In this document: one piece after another, positions 1 through 8,931 of the stretch
How the letters are laid out: every line of letters starts with the position of its first letter
Numbering within the stretch: the stretch's first letter is position 1
Assembly: GCF_004791165.1 (NCBI RefSeq)
Contig: NZ_SRUZ01000002.1
Coordinates: 905,866 to 969,865 of the forward strand
Reading direction: 5' to 3'
Length of the DNA stretch: 64,000 nucleotides
Source: Mesorhizobium sp. M8A.F.Ca.ET.218.01.1.1
GTDB taxonomy: Bacteria > Pseudomonadota > Alphaproteobacteria > Rhizobiales > Rhizobiaceae
Position numbers and translations under genes: made by a program
The notes under the pieces: model-generated
Told to the model about the DNA's origin: nothing
The model's input: the letters and a program-made list of their open reading frames with translations, nothing else
The model's database searches: none

Positions 1-40
1 CCAGGGATACGGCCACCAGGCCGCCTTTCGCAAAATTCAT
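1..40 (-). CDS. 5' end of a truncated gene (N-terminus of an exported or membrane protein)
   Basis: An ATG at 40 reads leftward off the window edge. The first residues are MNFAKGGLVAVSL, which looks like the start of a signal peptide or membrane segment. A GGAGG ribosome binding site lies five bases upstream of the ATG, which is the main reason to call a gene. Only 13 codons are visible, so no function can be given. Confidence 0.5.
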   Translation of the reverse strand, partial: MNFAKGGLVAVSL

Positions 41-178
41 TACAACCTCCGTCGGAATCGGCTGGGGGTGCCGTCCGCGCAATCTCACCTCCACCAAGAT
101 GGAGAAGGTGGCGAAATTTCAACCCGATATGGTTAAAATAGGGTTTGCGGCAAGATTGTTGCAAATTTATCGCAATCA

Positions 179-619
179 TCACGCCAGGGCGGCACTTGGG
201 ACGAACACATATCCGTCCGGCCCCACGATATAGCACTCGCGCAGACCATGCGGCTTGTCGACGGCGCCGGCCAGCACGATGTGGCCATGATCCAGCGCCG
301 CCGCCTCGATCGCGTCGGGATCGGCGCCATAGAGGCGCAATTCGATGCCAGCACCGCGTGTCTCGGCGCCCGTGATGGAGCCCGTCATCGGGTTGTCGAG
401 ATAGGAATGGTCGGCATGCAGCATGAATACCGACCCCAGAAGCTCGATCGCCGCGAAATCCTCGTCGGCATAGATGACCCGGGCGCCAAGCACGTCGCGG
501 CAGAAGGCTTCCATCGCCGGCATGTCGGTCACCAGCAAATTGACGCCGACGCCGCGCGGCAGCGAGCGGCCAAAATCCTCGGCCTTCATCCAGAGCGTCT
601 TCGTCCGCTTCATCGCCAT
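179..619 (-). CDS. VOC (glyoxalase/bleomycin-resistance fold) family protein
   Basis: The 146-residue product has a single vicinal-oxygen-chelate domain. Residues about 25-75 give the first beta-alpha-beta-beta unit (GVNLLVTDMPAMEAF followed by a LGARVIY strand), and the C-terminal half ends in the usual VGPDGYVFV strand. VOC proteins bind a metal and act on small molecules as lyases, dioxygenases or resistance proteins; nothing here fixes the substrate. The ATG at 619 is preceded by a strong AGGAGGAGGA sequence, so this start is preferred over the ATG two codons downstream. The gene stands alone and is divergent from the hydrolase at 791. Confidence 0.8.
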   Translation of the reverse strand: MAMKRTKTLWMKAEDFGRSLPRGVGVNLLVTDMPAMEAFCRDVLGARVIYADEDFAAIELLGSVFMLHADHSYLDNPMTGSITGAETRGAGIELRLYGADPDAIEAAALDHGHIVLAGAVDKPHGLRECYIVGPDGYVFVPSAALA

Positions 620-747
620 GGCGTCCTCCTCCTGATCCGCGATCCTAGCCGAGGCCGCTTCGTCCCCCTTGGCCTTCGGCCGGCAAACGCTTGCGCCAGC
701 CGCGGCAAGGCTTATGTCTAGAATAGTCCCAGGAAAAGTGTGCAGCG

Positions 748-763
748 GTTTTCCCGGGAAAAC
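748..763. promoter_or_regulatory. 16-bp perfect palindrome upstream of the MBL-fold gene
   Basis: The sequence GTTTTCCCGGGAAAAC is a perfect palindrome 27 bp before the GTG start of the downstream gene. It could be an operator. Similar short palindromes are scattered through rhizobial intergenic DNA, so it may instead be a dispersed mini-repeat. I cannot tell these apart from one copy. Confidence 0.35.
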
Positions 764-790
764 GCGTAGCGCTTCCCCCCAGGGAATTGC

Positions 791-1852
791 GTGAAAACAA
801 AGAGTTCACCGAAACCCGCCGGAGCGCAGACCTTGGCCGCGAGACACAAAGCCGCCAACCGCTACTACAGCGGCCCGCCCAGCGATCATTTCGACGGCAC
901 CCTGTTCTTCAACCCCGACGGCCGGATGCCTGGCCCCTTCACGGACCTGCTGAAATGGCAGTTCAGCGGCCAGCGTTCGAAATGGCCGCCTGCGAGTCCG
1001 AGCCCCTTCGCACAGGCAAGGCCGGCCGCGATGGTCGAAGGTACCGAACTGACCGTGACCATGGTTGGCCATTCCACCTTGCTGATCCAGACCGCCGGGC
1101 TCAACATCCTCACCGATCCGGTGTGGTCGGCGCGCACCTCGCCGTTCTCCTTTGCCGGACCCCGGCGCGTCAATCCGCCGGGCATCGCTTTTGACGATCT
1201 GCCGGCGATCGACGTCGTGCTGGTCAGCCACAACCACTATGACCATCTCGACCTTGCCACGCTGAGGAAGCTGAAGGAGACGCACGATCCGCTGGTAGTG
1301 ACGCCGCTCGGCAACGATGCCATCATCGCCGCCGCGGTGCCCGGCATGCGGCTTTCCGCGCATGACTGGGGCGACAGGGTCGACGTCTCCGACGGCACCG
1401 CCATCCACATCGAGCCCGCGCATCATTGGTCGGCGCGGGGTGCCCGCGACCGGCGCATGGCGCTGTGGGCCGGCTTCGTCATCGAAACAGCGGGCGGGAA
1501 GACCTACTTCGCCGGCGATACCGGCTTCCACGACGGCATCAACTACCGGCTGATGGCGGAAAAACATGGCGGCTTCCGCTTCGCCATCCTGCCGATCGGC
1601 GCCTACGAGCCACGCTGGTTCATGGCCCCGCAGCACCAGAATCCCGAGGAAGCGGTGCAAGGCATGAAGCTGTGCAACGCAAGCTTTGCCGCCGGCTGCC
1701 ACTGGGGCACCTTCCAGCTCACCGACGAGCCGATCGACGAACCGGTCCGAAAACTGGCCGAGGCGCTCGGGGCTGAGGGTGTACCGCAAGAGCATTTTCG
1801 CGCCTTGCGGGCCGGCGAAGTCTGGGACGTGCCGGAAACGACGGCGGCCTGA
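791..1852 (+). CDS. MBL-fold metal-dependent hydrolase (NAPE-PLD/UlaG-like)
   Basis: The 353-residue protein belongs to the metallo-beta-lactamase superfamily, in the branch of N-acyl-phosphatidylethanolamine phospholipase D and UlaG-like lactonases. The metal ligands are visible: VVLVSHNHYDHLD (HxHxDH) near residue 145, the aspartate in YFAGDTGFHDG near 240, and a late CHWGTF histidine near 305. A conserved HHWSARG loop precedes the aspartate, as in this branch. The GTG start is preceded by AGGGA. It is probably a cytosolic hydrolase of a phosphodiester or lactone; the natural substrate is not predictable. It is monocistronic between the VOC gene and a DUF1328 gene. Confidence 0.85.
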   Translation: MKTKSSPKPAGAQTLAARHKAANRYYSGPPSDHFDGTLFFNPDGRMPGPFTDLLKWQFSGQRSKWPPASPSPFAQARPAAMVEGTELTVTMVGHSTLLIQTAGLNILTDPVWSARTSPFSFAGPRRVNPPGIAFDDLPAIDVVLVSHNHYDHLDLATLRKLKETHDPLVVTPLGNDAIIAAAVPGMRLSAHDWGDRVDVSDGTAIHIEPAHHWSARGARDRRMALWAGFVIETAGGKTYFAGDTGFHDGINYRLMAEKHGGFRFAILPIGAYEPRWFMAPQHQNPEEAVQGMKLCNASFAAGCHWGTFQLTDEPIDEPVRKLAEALGAEGVPQEHFRALRAGEVWDVPETTAA

Positions 1853-1942
1853 ACCGACCAGGCTTCGAAACGAGCGGGAACCCAAGCACGACAGCCGCGT
1901 TTTTCCTGCGGTTTCAAATCTGTCGGCTTACGAGGCATTCCC

Positions 1943-2104
1943 ATGCTCAAATGGATCATCATTCTTCTCATCGTCGCCGCCGCGGCGAGCCTGCTCGGCA
2001 TGCCGGCGCTGGCCGGCGCCGCCGCCACCGGCGCGCGCATTCTCATCGGCGTCGTGCTCGTGATCTTCCTGTTGATCTTGCTGGGGGTCTTCGCGGTGAC
2101 GTAA
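1943..2104 (+). CDS. DUF1328 (UPF0391) small membrane protein
   Basis: This 53-residue protein begins MLKWIIILLIVAAAASLLG and consists of two hydrophobic helices (about residues 4-24 and 32-51) joined by a small, Ala/Gly-rich AGAAATGARI turn. This is the pattern of the DUF1328/YtjA family of tiny inner-membrane proteins, whose role is unknown but which are common in proteobacteria. It sits between the MBL hydrolase and dapF. Confidence 0.82.
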   Translation: MLKWIIILLIVAAAASLLGMPALAGAAATGARILIGVVLVIFLLILLGVFAVT

Positions 2105-2195
2105 GTCCGGCGCCGTCGCGTGAAAGCGGCTGCGCACTGGTAATTCCTGCCCGTTTCCGCCATATAGCGCCGAACGGACATGGAATTTCGGAGCA

Positions 2196-3080
2196 ATGGC
2201 AGGCACGGCCCCTTTCGCCAAGATGAACGGCATCGGCAACGAGATCATCGTTGCCGACATGCGTGGCCGTGCGGATCGGGTGACGGCCGCGGCCGCCATC
2301 GCGCTCAATGGCGACGTCGCGACGCGGTTCGACCAGATCATGGCGATCCACGACGCCAGGACGCCAGGCACCGCCTATTTCGTCGACATCCTGAATTCCG
2401 ATGGCTCCGCAGCGCAGGCCTGCGGCAACGGCATGCGCTGCGTCGTCCAGGCCCTGGCCGCCGAGACCGGCGTGAAGACCTTCACCTTCGAGACCGTGGC
2501 CGGCATCCTCAATGCCCGCGAACACGCCGACGGCTCGATCTCTGTCGACATGGGCACGCCGCGCTTCGGCTGGCGCGACATTCCGCTGGCCGAGGAGTTC
2601 CGCGACACCCGCATGATCGAGTTGCAGGTCGGCCCGATCGACGCGCCTGTGCTGCATTCGCCTTCCGCCGTTTCGATGGGCAACCCGCACGCCATCTTCT
2701 GGGTCGATGACGACGTCTGGACTTATGAACTCGACCGTTTCGGCCCGCTTCTGGAAAACCATCCGATCTTTCCCGAACGCGCCAACATAACCATCGCGCA
2801 GGTGACCTCGCCCGACAGCATGATCATCCGCACCTGGGAGCGCGGCGCCGGCCTGACCAAGGCCTGCGGCACCGCGTCCTGCGCGGCTGTCGTCGCAGCG
2901 GCCCGCACCCGGCGCACGGGCCGCAGCGTCAACCTGCTGACGCCTGGCGGCGGCACGCTGCATGTCGAATGGCGCGATGACGACCACGTCATCCTGACCG
3001 GGGCGGCCGAATGGGAATTTTCCGGCAGCTTCGATCCGTCGACCGGACAATGGGCCCGCGACACCGAAAGCGCGGCCTGA
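2196..3080 (+). CDS. dapF: Diaminopimelate epimerase
   Basis: DapF interconverts LL- and meso-diaminopimelate, the penultimate step of lysine synthesis and the source of the peptidoglycan cross-linking residue. The 294-residue product has the two pseudo-symmetric halves of the family. Both catalytic cysteines are present: Cys76 in ACGNGMRC and Cys224 in KACGTASC. The N-terminal [10 protein letters not shown] substrate motif is present. The ATG has GGAG eight bases upstream. The stop codon overlaps the ATG of mtaB by one base, so the two genes are probably translationally coupled, followed closely by ftsY and yciB. Confidence 0.96.
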   Translation: MAGTAPFAKMNGIGNEIIVADMRGRADRVTAAAAIALNGDVATRFDQIMAIHDARTPGTAYFVDILNSDGSAAQACGNGMRCVVQALAAETGVKTFTFETVAGILNAREHADGSISVDMGTPRFGWRDIPLAEEFRDTRMIELQVGPIDAPVLHSPSAVSMGNPHAIFWVDDDVWTYELDRFGPLLENHPIFPERANITIAQVTSPDSMIIRTWERGAGLTKACGTASCAAVVAAARTRRTGRSVNLLTPGGGTLHVEWRDDDHVILTGAAEWEFSGSFDPSTGQWARDTESAA

Positions 3081-4405
3081 TGTCCGCTCTTGCCAAAGGC
3101 GTCGACGTGGCGAAGCAGCCCGGCCGCATCGACGTGGTGACCTTCGGCTGCCGTCTCAATACCTATGAGTCCGAGGTGATGCGGCGCGAGGCCGAAAGCG
3201 CGGGCCTCGGCGCGCTCGACGGCGGCGCCGTCATCTTCAACACCTGTGCCGTCACCGGCGAAGCGGTGCGCCAGGCCAGGCAGGCGATCCGCAAGGCGCG
3301 CCGCGACAACCCGGCCGCGCGCATCATCGTCACCGGCTGCGCCGCGCAGACCGAGCCCGAAAAATTCGCCGCCATGGACGAGGTCAATCTCGTGCTTGGC
3401 AATGAGGAAAAGCTCAAGGCGAATTCCTATCGCGCGCTGCCCGATTTCGGCGTCAACGACACCGAGAAGGCGCGCGTCAACGACATCTTCTCGGTGCGCG
3501 AAACCGCCGGCCACATGGTCGACGCCATCGAGGGCCGGGCACGTGCCTTCGTGCAGGTGCAGAACGGCTGCGACCACCGCTGCACCTTCTGCATCATCCC
3601 CTATGGCCGCGGCAATTCGCGCTCGGTGCCGATGGGCGCCGTGGTCGAGCAGGTCAAGCGCTTGGCCGGCAACGGCTATGCCGAGATCGTGCTGACCGGC
3701 GTCGACATGACGTCTTTCGGCGCCGACCTGCCTGGTGTGCCGAAGCTCGGCAAGCTTGTGAAGACCATCCTGAGGCAGGTGCCCGACGTAAAGCGGCTCA
3801 GGCTGTCCTCGATCGACTCGATCGAGGCCGACGAGGACTTGCTCGACGCCATCGCCACCGAGCCGCGGCTGATGCCGCATCTGCATCTGTCGCTGCAGTC
3901 TGGCGACGACATGATCCTGAAGCGCATGAAGCGAAGGCATCTGCGCGACCAGTCGATCCGCTTTTGCGAGGATGTGCGCAAGCTGCGTCCCGGCATTGTT
4001 TTCGGCGCCGACATCATCGCCGGCTTCCCGACCGAGACCGAAGCCATGTTCGAGAATTCCGAAAAAATCGTCGAGGAATGCGGCCTGACCCATCTCCACG
4101 TCTTCCCGTTTTCACCGCGCGAAGGCACTCCCGCCGCGCGCATGCCGCAGGTTCGCCGCGAGCTGGTCAAGCAGCGCGCCGCCCGGCTGCGCGCAGCCGG
4201 CGAAGCGACCTACCAGCGCCATCTGTCTTCGCTCGCCGGCAGCCGCCAGTCGATCCTGATCGAGCGCGACGGCCTTGGCCGCACCGAAGGGTTCACGCTT
4301 GCCGCACTCGCCACCGGCGCGCCGGGAGAGATCGTCGAAGCTGAAATAACCGGCCACGATGGCGCGCGGCTGACAGCCGCTCCCCTTGCCGCCCGCGCCG
4401 CCTGA
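3080..4405 (+). CDS. mtaB: tRNA N6-threonylcarbamoyladenosine(37) C2-methylthiotransferase
   Basis: MtaB is a radical-SAM enzyme that adds a methylthio group to t6A37 of ANN-decoding tRNAs. The 441-residue protein shows the N-terminal UPF0004 domain (VTFGCRLNTYES, then NTCAVTGEA and TGCAAQTEP, with the three cysteines of the second iron-sulfur cluster) and the radical-SAM CDHRCTFC motif near residue 155. A C-terminal TRAM-like segment ends the protein. The reading frame is open upstream to 3011, but the ATG at 3080 overlapping the dapF stop is the natural start. The MtaB type is preferred over MiaB because of the CRLNTYES form of the first cysteine motif. Confidence 0.92.
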   Translation: MSALAKGVDVAKQPGRIDVVTFGCRLNTYESEVMRREAESAGLGALDGGAVIFNTCAVTGEAVRQARQAIRKARRDNPAARIIVTGCAAQTEPEKFAAMDEVNLVLGNEEKLKANSYRALPDFGVNDTEKARVNDIFSVRETAGHMVDAIEGRARAFVQVQNGCDHRCTFCIIPYGRGNSRSVPMGAVVEQVKRLAGNGYAEIVLTGVDMTSFGADLPGVPKLGKLVKTILRQVPDVKRLRLSSIDSIEADEDLLDAIATEPRLMPHLHLSLQSGDDMILKRMKRRHLRDQSIRFCEDVRKLRPGIVFGADIIAGFPTETEAMFENSEKIVEECGLTHLHVFPFSPREGTPAARMPQVRRELVKQRAARLRAAGEATYQRHLSSLAGSRQSILIERDGLGRTEGFTLAALATGAPGEIVEAEITGHDGARLTAAPLAARAA

Positions 4406-4418
4406 GAAACGCAAAAGC

Positions 4419-6338
4419 ATGGCTGGTTTTTTCAAGAAGATATTTTCGTTCGGCAAGAAGGAGGTCGTCGAGGAGCGCATCGACGAGACCGCCCCCCTCC
4501 CGCCGATCAAATGGGATCAGCTCGACGCGCTGAAGCCGGCGGCCGAGCAGGCCGTGCCGGAGTTTTTGAAGCGGGAGGAGGCTGTGGCGGAAGCCGCGCC
4601 GGCGGCCGCGCCTGGACCGGAGCCCGAGGAGCCCAAGCCCGAACCTGTCCCCACCATTCCGCCCCCGCCGGAGCCTACCGTTCCGTCAGAACCGGAACGG
4701 CAGCCGGAGCCTGCGCCGGAAGAGAAACCGGCAGCCCCGCCCCAGACGCCTGAACCGCCGGCGCCCGAAGAAGTGCCGCAGCCGCCCGTCGTTCCGGAGC
4801 CCGCGCCCGAACGGCGGCCGCGGGAGATTCCGCCCGCGCCATCCGAGCCGGAGATCGTTCCATCGCGTCCGGAGAGGCAACCGGAACCCGCGCCTGTGGA
4901 AGTGCCGGCGCCCCCAGTCGAAGTGCCGGCCGACATGCCCGCACCGGTCGAAGTGCCGCCGGCGTCGCCGGTTGAAGCCCCTCAGTCGACGGCCGCCTCC
5001 GAGCAGCCGACTTCAGAGGCTGGCGCTGCCCCTCATCCGCCTGCCGGCACCTTTTCCCCGCATAGGGACGAGGAGAACGGAGCTGATCGCGATGCCGGCG
5101 CCCCTCTTGGCGACGTCAAGGAGAAAAGCTCAACGCTGACGCCTCCCTCTCTCCGTCCTTCACTGGGAGAGGGTGAGGGGCAGCGCCAGCCTGCGGAAAC
5201 CATCCCATCTCCGATCGAAACCGCTCCATCGGCGGAAATCGCGTCACCTATCCGCCAGCCGGCACCCGTCGAAACCCAGCCGGTCATTGCCGAGATCGCG
5301 CCCGAGCCTCAATCGATCCCACAACCCGCCCCGGAGCCCAAACCCGCTCCCGGCAAGGTGACGGTGGCCAGGAAGGTCGAGCAGAAGGCCGAAGTGCAGA
5401 AGGCGCCCGAGCCGGCGCCGAGGCGGTCCTGGTTCCAGCGCATGCGGGACGGACTTGCCCGGTCGTCGCGCGAGCTGACCGGCAACATTGCCGGCGTTTT
5501 CACCAAGCGCAAGCTGGACGAGGAGACGCTGCAGGACCTGGAGGACGTGCTGATCCGCGCCGATCTTGGCGTGGAGACGGCGCTGCGCGTCACCGATTCA
5601 CTGGCCTCGAGCCGTTACGGCAAGGATGTTTCCGATACCGAGGTGCGCGCCGTCATGGCGGCCGAGGTGGAGAAGGTGCTCGCCCCGGTCGCAAAGCCGC
5701 TCGAGCTCGATCTCTCGCACAAGCCGCATGTCATCCTGGTGGTCGGCGTCAATGGCACCGGCAAGACCACGACCATCGGCAAGCTCGCCGCCAAGCTGAC
5801 CGATGGCGGCCTGTCGGTGATGCTGGCCGCCGGCGACACGTTCCGCGCCGCCGCCATCGAACAGCTGAAGATCTGGGGCGAACGCACGAAATCGCCCGTC
5901 ATTGCCTCCAAGCTCGGCGCCGATGCCGCCGGCCTTGCCTACGACGCCTTCGAGAAGGCGAAGGAGGCGGGCTCCGACGTGCTGATCATCGACACTGCCG
6001 GCCGGCTGCAGAACAAGACGGAACTGATGGCCGAGCTGGAAAAGATCGTTCGCGTGCTTGGTAAGCTCGATCCCGAAGCGCCGCACACCGTGCTGCAGAC
6101 AGTCGACGCCACCACCGGCCAGAACGCGCTCAACCAGGTCGAAATCTTCCGCAATGTCGCCGGCGTCAACGGCCTGGTGATGACCAAGCTGGACGGCACG
6201 GCGCGCGGCGGTATTCTGGTGGCGATCGCGGCAAAGCACAAATTGCCGGTCTATTTCATCGGCGTCGGCGAGCAAGTCGACGACCTCGAACCGTTTTCCG
6301 CAAGCGAATTCGCCAGGGCGATCGCTGGAGTGGCTTGA
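4419..6338 (+). CDS. ftsY: Signal recognition particle receptor FtsY, with a long linker
   Basis: FtsY is the membrane-associated GTPase that docks the SRP-ribosome complex at the translocon; its partner Ffh is encoded at 42365. The 639-residue protein starts MAGFFKKIFSFGKKE, an amphipathic membrane-targeting helix. Residues about 25-340 form a Pro/Glu-rich low-complexity linker with repeated ERQPEPAP and VEVP blocks. The NG domain follows: G1 GVNGTGKTT near 443, DTAGR near 525 and TKLDG near 588. The frame is open upstream, but the ATG at 4419 encodes the expected helix. The linker is much longer than in E. coli FtsY and contains a palindromic repeat insertion at 5021-5188 (see that entry). 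Confidence 0.95.
   Translation: MAGFFKKIFSFGKKEVVEERIDETAPLPPIKWDQLDALKPAAEQAVPEFLKREEAVAEAAPAAAPGPEPEEPKPEPVPTIPPPPEPTVPSEPERQPEPAPEEKPAAPPQTPEPPAPEEVPQPPVVPEPAPERRPREIPPAPSEPEIVPSRPERQPEPAPVEVPAPPVEVPADMPAPVEVPPASPVEAPQSTAASEQPTSEAGAAPHPPAGTFSPHRDEENGADRDAGAPLGDVKEKSSTLTPPSLRPSLGEGEGQRQPAETIPSPIETAPSAEIASPIRQPAPVETQPVIAEIAPEPQSIPQPAPEPKPAPGKVTVARKVEQKAEVQKAPEPAPRRSWFQRMRDGLARSSRELTGNIAGVFTKRKLDEETLQDLEDVLIRADLGVETALRVTDSLASSRYGKDVSDTEVRAVMAAEVEKVLAPVAKPLELDLSHKPHVILVVGVNGTGKTTTIGKLAAKLTDGGLSVMLAAGDTFRAAAIEQLKIWGERTKSPVIASKLGADAAGLAYDAFEKAKEAGSDVLIIDTAGRLQNKTELMAELEKIVRVLGKLDPEAPHTVLQTVDATTGQNALNQVEIFRNVAGVNGLVMTKLDGTARGGILVAIAAKHKLPVYFIGVGEQVDDLEPFSASEFARAIAGVA
5021..5188. repeat. RIME-like palindromic element inserted in frame in ftsY
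   Basis: The segment begins with TGGCGCTGCCCCTCA (5021-5035) and ends with its exact reverse complement TGAGGGGCAGCGCCA (5174-5188). It is 168 bp, so it adds 56 codons without breaking the frame. Its left half (CCCCTCATCCGCCTGCCGGC, then ACCTTTTCCCCG) matches the core of the intergenic repeats at 47713-47862 and 49203-49390. It encodes roughly residues 201-257 of FtsY, inside the disordered linker. Confidence 0.85.
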
Positions 6339-6395
6339 ACAGGCACGATGCCGGAAGTGAGGCTTCCGGATTGGATCGTGCGTAAGAAGGAAACC

Positions 6396-7070
6396 ATGAA
6401 CCCACCCATTCTCGAACGCGATCCGTCCGACCCGCAGAAAGAGAAGAAGGAAGGCATCAACCCCCTGCTCAAGCTGGCGCTGGAGCTGGGGCCGCTGCTC
6501 GTCTTTTTCTTCGCCAATGCGCGCGGCGAGTGGCTGACGCAGAAATTTCCGGTGCTGGCCGAATTCGGCGGTCCGATCTTCGTCGCCACCGGCCTGTTCA
6601 TGGCCGCGACCGCGATCGCGTTGATCGCCTCATGGCTGCTGACCCGCACCCTGCCGATCATGCCGATGGTGTCTGGCGTCGTCGTTTTCATTTTCGGCGC
6701 GCTGACGCTCTATCTGCAGGACGACATCTTCATCAAGATGAAGCCGACCATCGTCAACACGCTGTTCGGCGGGGTGCTGCTCGGCGGCCTGTATTTCGGC
6801 CGCTCGCTGCTCGGCTATGTCTTCGAGTCCGCCTTCAAACTCGATGCCGAAGGCTGGCGCAAGCTCACCTTCCGCTGGGGCCTGTTCTTCCTGTTCCTGG
6901 CCATCGTCAACGAAGTGGTCTGGCGCAATTTTTCCACCGACGCCTGGGTTACCTTCAAGGTCTGGGGCATCATGCCGATAACGCTTCTGTTCACCTTCAG
7001 CCAGATGCCGCTCATCCTGCGCCATTCGCTCGACGACAAAGCCGGCGGGGAAGAGAAAGCCGGCAAATAA
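6396..7070 (+). CDS. yciB: Septation protein A / intracellular septation membrane protein (YciB/IspZ family)
   Basis: The 224-residue product is a multi-pass inner-membrane protein of the YciB/IspZ family, implicated in envelope and septum integrity. The family signature is visible: [21 protein letters not shown] at the first helix, then several hydrophobic helices, and a conserved [20 protein letters not shown] segment near residue 175. The ATG at 6396 has AAGAAGGA upstream and is preferred over the in-frame ATG at 6348, which would add 16 residues. It follows ftsY by about 60 bp in the same direction, the usual alphaproteobacterial arrangement. Confidence 0.9.
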   Translation: MNPPILERDPSDPQKEKKEGINPLLKLALELGPLLVFFFANARGEWLTQKFPVLAEFGGPIFVATGLFMAATAIALIASWLLTRTLPIMPMVSGVVVFIFGALTLYLQDDIFIKMKPTIVNTLFGGVLLGGLYFGRSLLGYVFESAFKLDAEGWRKLTFRWGLFFLFLAIVNEVVWRNFSTDAWVTFKVWGIMPITLLFTFSQMPLILRHSLDDKAGGEEKAGK

Positions 7071-7093
7071 GGCAGGGAATAAAGGGGAGAGCC

Positions 7094-7714
7094 ATGGAAT
7101 TCGTCACCACCCAGGAAGAGCTGCGGACGATCTACAAGACGCCGCGCCCGACCGATGGTTCGATCCGCAAGGAATTGAAGGCGCTCGACGGCCATTGCCG
7201 CTCCTTCATCGGCAAGAGCCCGTTCGTGCTGATCGGCTCGTCCGATGGCGAAGGCAATGCCGACGTTACCCCGAAAGGCGACAAGCCCGGCTTCACCGCC
7301 ATTCTCGACGAGAATACGATCGCCATTCCCGACCGGCCCGGCAACAACCGGCTGGATACGCTGGAGAACATCCTGCGCAATCCCTCGGTCGGGCTGCTCT
7401 TCCTCATCCCGGGCATGAACGAGACGCTGCGCCTCAATGGCGAAGCCCGCATCACCGTGGATGCCACTTTGCGCGAGCGCCTCGCGGTCGACGGCAAGGA
7501 GCCGCAAAGCGTCATCGTGGTCGCCGTCAAGGCCGCCTACATGCATTGCGCCAAGGCCTTCATGCGCTCCGATCTGTGGAAGCCCGAGAGCTGGTACGAC
7601 CGTGCCACGCTGCCGACGCTCGGCCAGATCCTGCGCGATCAACTGGCATTGGCCGATTCGGCCGAGGCGACCGACCGCTGGCTGGACGACGAGTACAAGC
7701 AGACGATGTGGTAG
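7094..7714 (+). CDS. Pyridoxamine 5'-phosphate oxidase family (FMN-binding split-barrel) protein
   Basis: The 206-residue protein has an FMN-binding split-barrel. Residues about 35-120 hold the core strands (SPFVLIGSSDGEGNADVTPKGD, then NNRLDTLENILRNPSVGLLFLIPG), and a C-terminal alpha-helical part carries AYMHCAKAFMRSDLW. This resembles the MSMEG_1061-type PPOX proteins, which bind flavin and may act on small aromatic or nitro compounds, rather than true PdxH. The ATG at 7094 is preceded by GGGGAGA. It is 23 bp after yciB and may be co-transcribed with it. Confidence 0.85.
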   Translation: MEFVTTQEELRTIYKTPRPTDGSIRKELKALDGHCRSFIGKSPFVLIGSSDGEGNADVTPKGDKPGFTAILDENTIAIPDRPGNNRLDTLENILRNPSVGLLFLIPGMNETLRLNGEARITVDATLRERLAVDGKEPQSVIVVAVKAAYMHCAKAFMRSDLWKPESWYDRATLPTLGQILRDQLALADSAEATDRWLDDEYKQTMW

Positions 7715-7750
7715 GGTTTTCGGCCCACGATTCGCCCGGACCTATCCATC

Positions 7751-8317
7751 TTGCTCCACCTTCTTGCCATCTCAGGCAGCCTGCGGGCGGCCTCCACCAA
7801 TTCGGCCCTGGTCGCGGCACTGGCGCTGAACGCGCCCGAGGGCTGTCGTATCACCGTCTATGACGGAATTCGCGGCCTGCCGATCTTCAACCCCGACGAC
7901 GAGGGCGAGCGAACACCGGGCGAAGCCTCCGACCTGATCGACGCCGTCACCCGCGCCGACGGCGTCATCGTCTCCTGCCCCGAATATGCGCATGGCGTGC
8001 CGGGCGGACTGAAGAACGCGCTCGACTGGCTGGTCTCGCGCGACGCCGCCGTCGACAAGCCGGCCATGCTGGCCCACGCCTCGCCGCGTTCGCTCTATGC
8101 CCGAGCCGCTTTGGCCGAGATCATGCGGACCATGTCGTTCGCGCTGCATGATGGTGGGTTGGAGATCGCCCTGCTCGGGAAGAAGCCAGCGGAGATGGAG
8201 GCCATTTTGGCTGAGCCGGAAAAGGTGCTGGCATGCGCAATGCGCTGTCCGGTTTCGCAGATTTCATACGCTAGCCTTGATCCTTTAGCGGCCAACCATG
8301 CGACTTCGTCATTCTAG
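7751..8317 (+). CDS. NADPH-dependent FMN reductase family protein
   Basis: The 188-residue product is a flavodoxin-fold flavin reductase. The N-terminal phosphate loop LLAISGSLRAASTNSAL (residues 4-20) and the later SCPEYAHGVPGGLKNALDWLV motif (about 75-95) are characteristic of the family. It probably uses NAD(P)H to reduce FMN or quinones. The chosen start is a TTG at 7751; no better ATG gives the intact N-terminal strand. It follows the PPOX gene by 36 bp, so two flavin enzymes may share a transcript. Immediately downstream is a palindromic repeat. Confidence 0.85.
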   Translation: MLHLLAISGSLRAASTNSALVAALALNAPEGCRITVYDGIRGLPIFNPDDEGERTPGEASDLIDAVTRADGVIVSCPEYAHGVPGGLKNALDWLVSRDAAVDKPAMLAHASPRSLYARAALAEIMRTMSFALHDGGLEIALLGKKPAEMEAILAEPEKVLACAMRCPVSQISYASLDPLAANHATSSF

Positions 8318-8537
8318 GGCGGAGCAAGGAGCGCAGCGACGCGGCGCAGACCCTAGAATCCATGCCGTGACATTTGCCAAAGAATGCAGCGGTTCAGAAC
8401 AGGCACCCCGACGTGGCTAGTACACTGACCGTATCACAGACGGAAACTGCACCGCCGCGACGTTCGAAAGGTCCGGCATGGATCCTAGGGTCTCCGCGAC
8501 GTCGCTTCGCGACTGCTTCGCCCTAGGATGACGAAGT
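8303..8537. repeat. Long inverted-repeat intergenic element (copy 1)
   Basis: A left arm of about 65 bp (8303-8367, ACTTCGTCATTCTAGGGC to CCATGCCG) is repeated in imperfect inverted form at 8474-8537 (CGGCATGG to ATGACGAAGT). A single-copy centre of about 105 bp separates the arms. A related element lies at 10283-10498. The layout is that of rhizobial palindromic intergenic elements. It fills the gap between the FMN reductase and the tautomerase. Confidence 0.8.
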
Positions 8538-8562
8538 GGAAAGGACTTCGCCTTCCTTCGAT

Positions 8563-8769
8563 CTACCCCTTCCGCAAGGTCTCGACATCGGTCTTACCGA
8601 CATACCAGTCGCGGGCGTTGACCTCTTCGAACACCACCCAGACGTCGTCATTGCCGAGTCCGGTGGCGTCCATGATGGCCGCCGTGACTTTTCTGGCGAT
8701 GTCAGCCTTCTTGCCTGCCGGATCGGCGGCGATCACTTCCTTGACGATGCGGATGTTGACGAATGGCAT
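8563..8769 (-). CDS. 4-oxalocrotonate tautomerase family protein
   Basis: The 68-residue product starts MPFVNIRIVKEVIAADPAGK, giving the catalytic amino-terminal proline of the tautomerase superfamily after methionine removal. The rest (KADIARKVTAAIMDATG, then DDVWVVFEEVNARDWYVG) matches the 4-oxalocrotonate tautomerase fold. These enzymes work as small hexamers on keto-enol substrates or dehalogenate. A GGGAGGA site lies four bases before the ATG at 8769. The frame stays open upstream but lacks a matching ribosome site. It is in the same direction as the SMP-30 gene 162 bp upstream. Confidence 0.88.
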   Translation of the reverse strand: MPFVNIRIVKEVIAADPAGKKADIARKVTAAIMDATGLGNDDVWVVFEEVNARDWYVGKTDVETLRKG

Positions 8770-8931
8770 GACGTCCTCCCATTGATTTGTGCCTGATACC
8801 ATCGGCGGACTGCTTCGAACTCCGCTCCGGCGGAGCAAATAATGGCGGCTGCGGAAGCCGCGGCGAAGCGGGTGCCGCGGCTATCCGCAGAAGCGCCAAC
8901 AAGGGCCGCCAGAGAAAAGTTGCGAGCAGCC

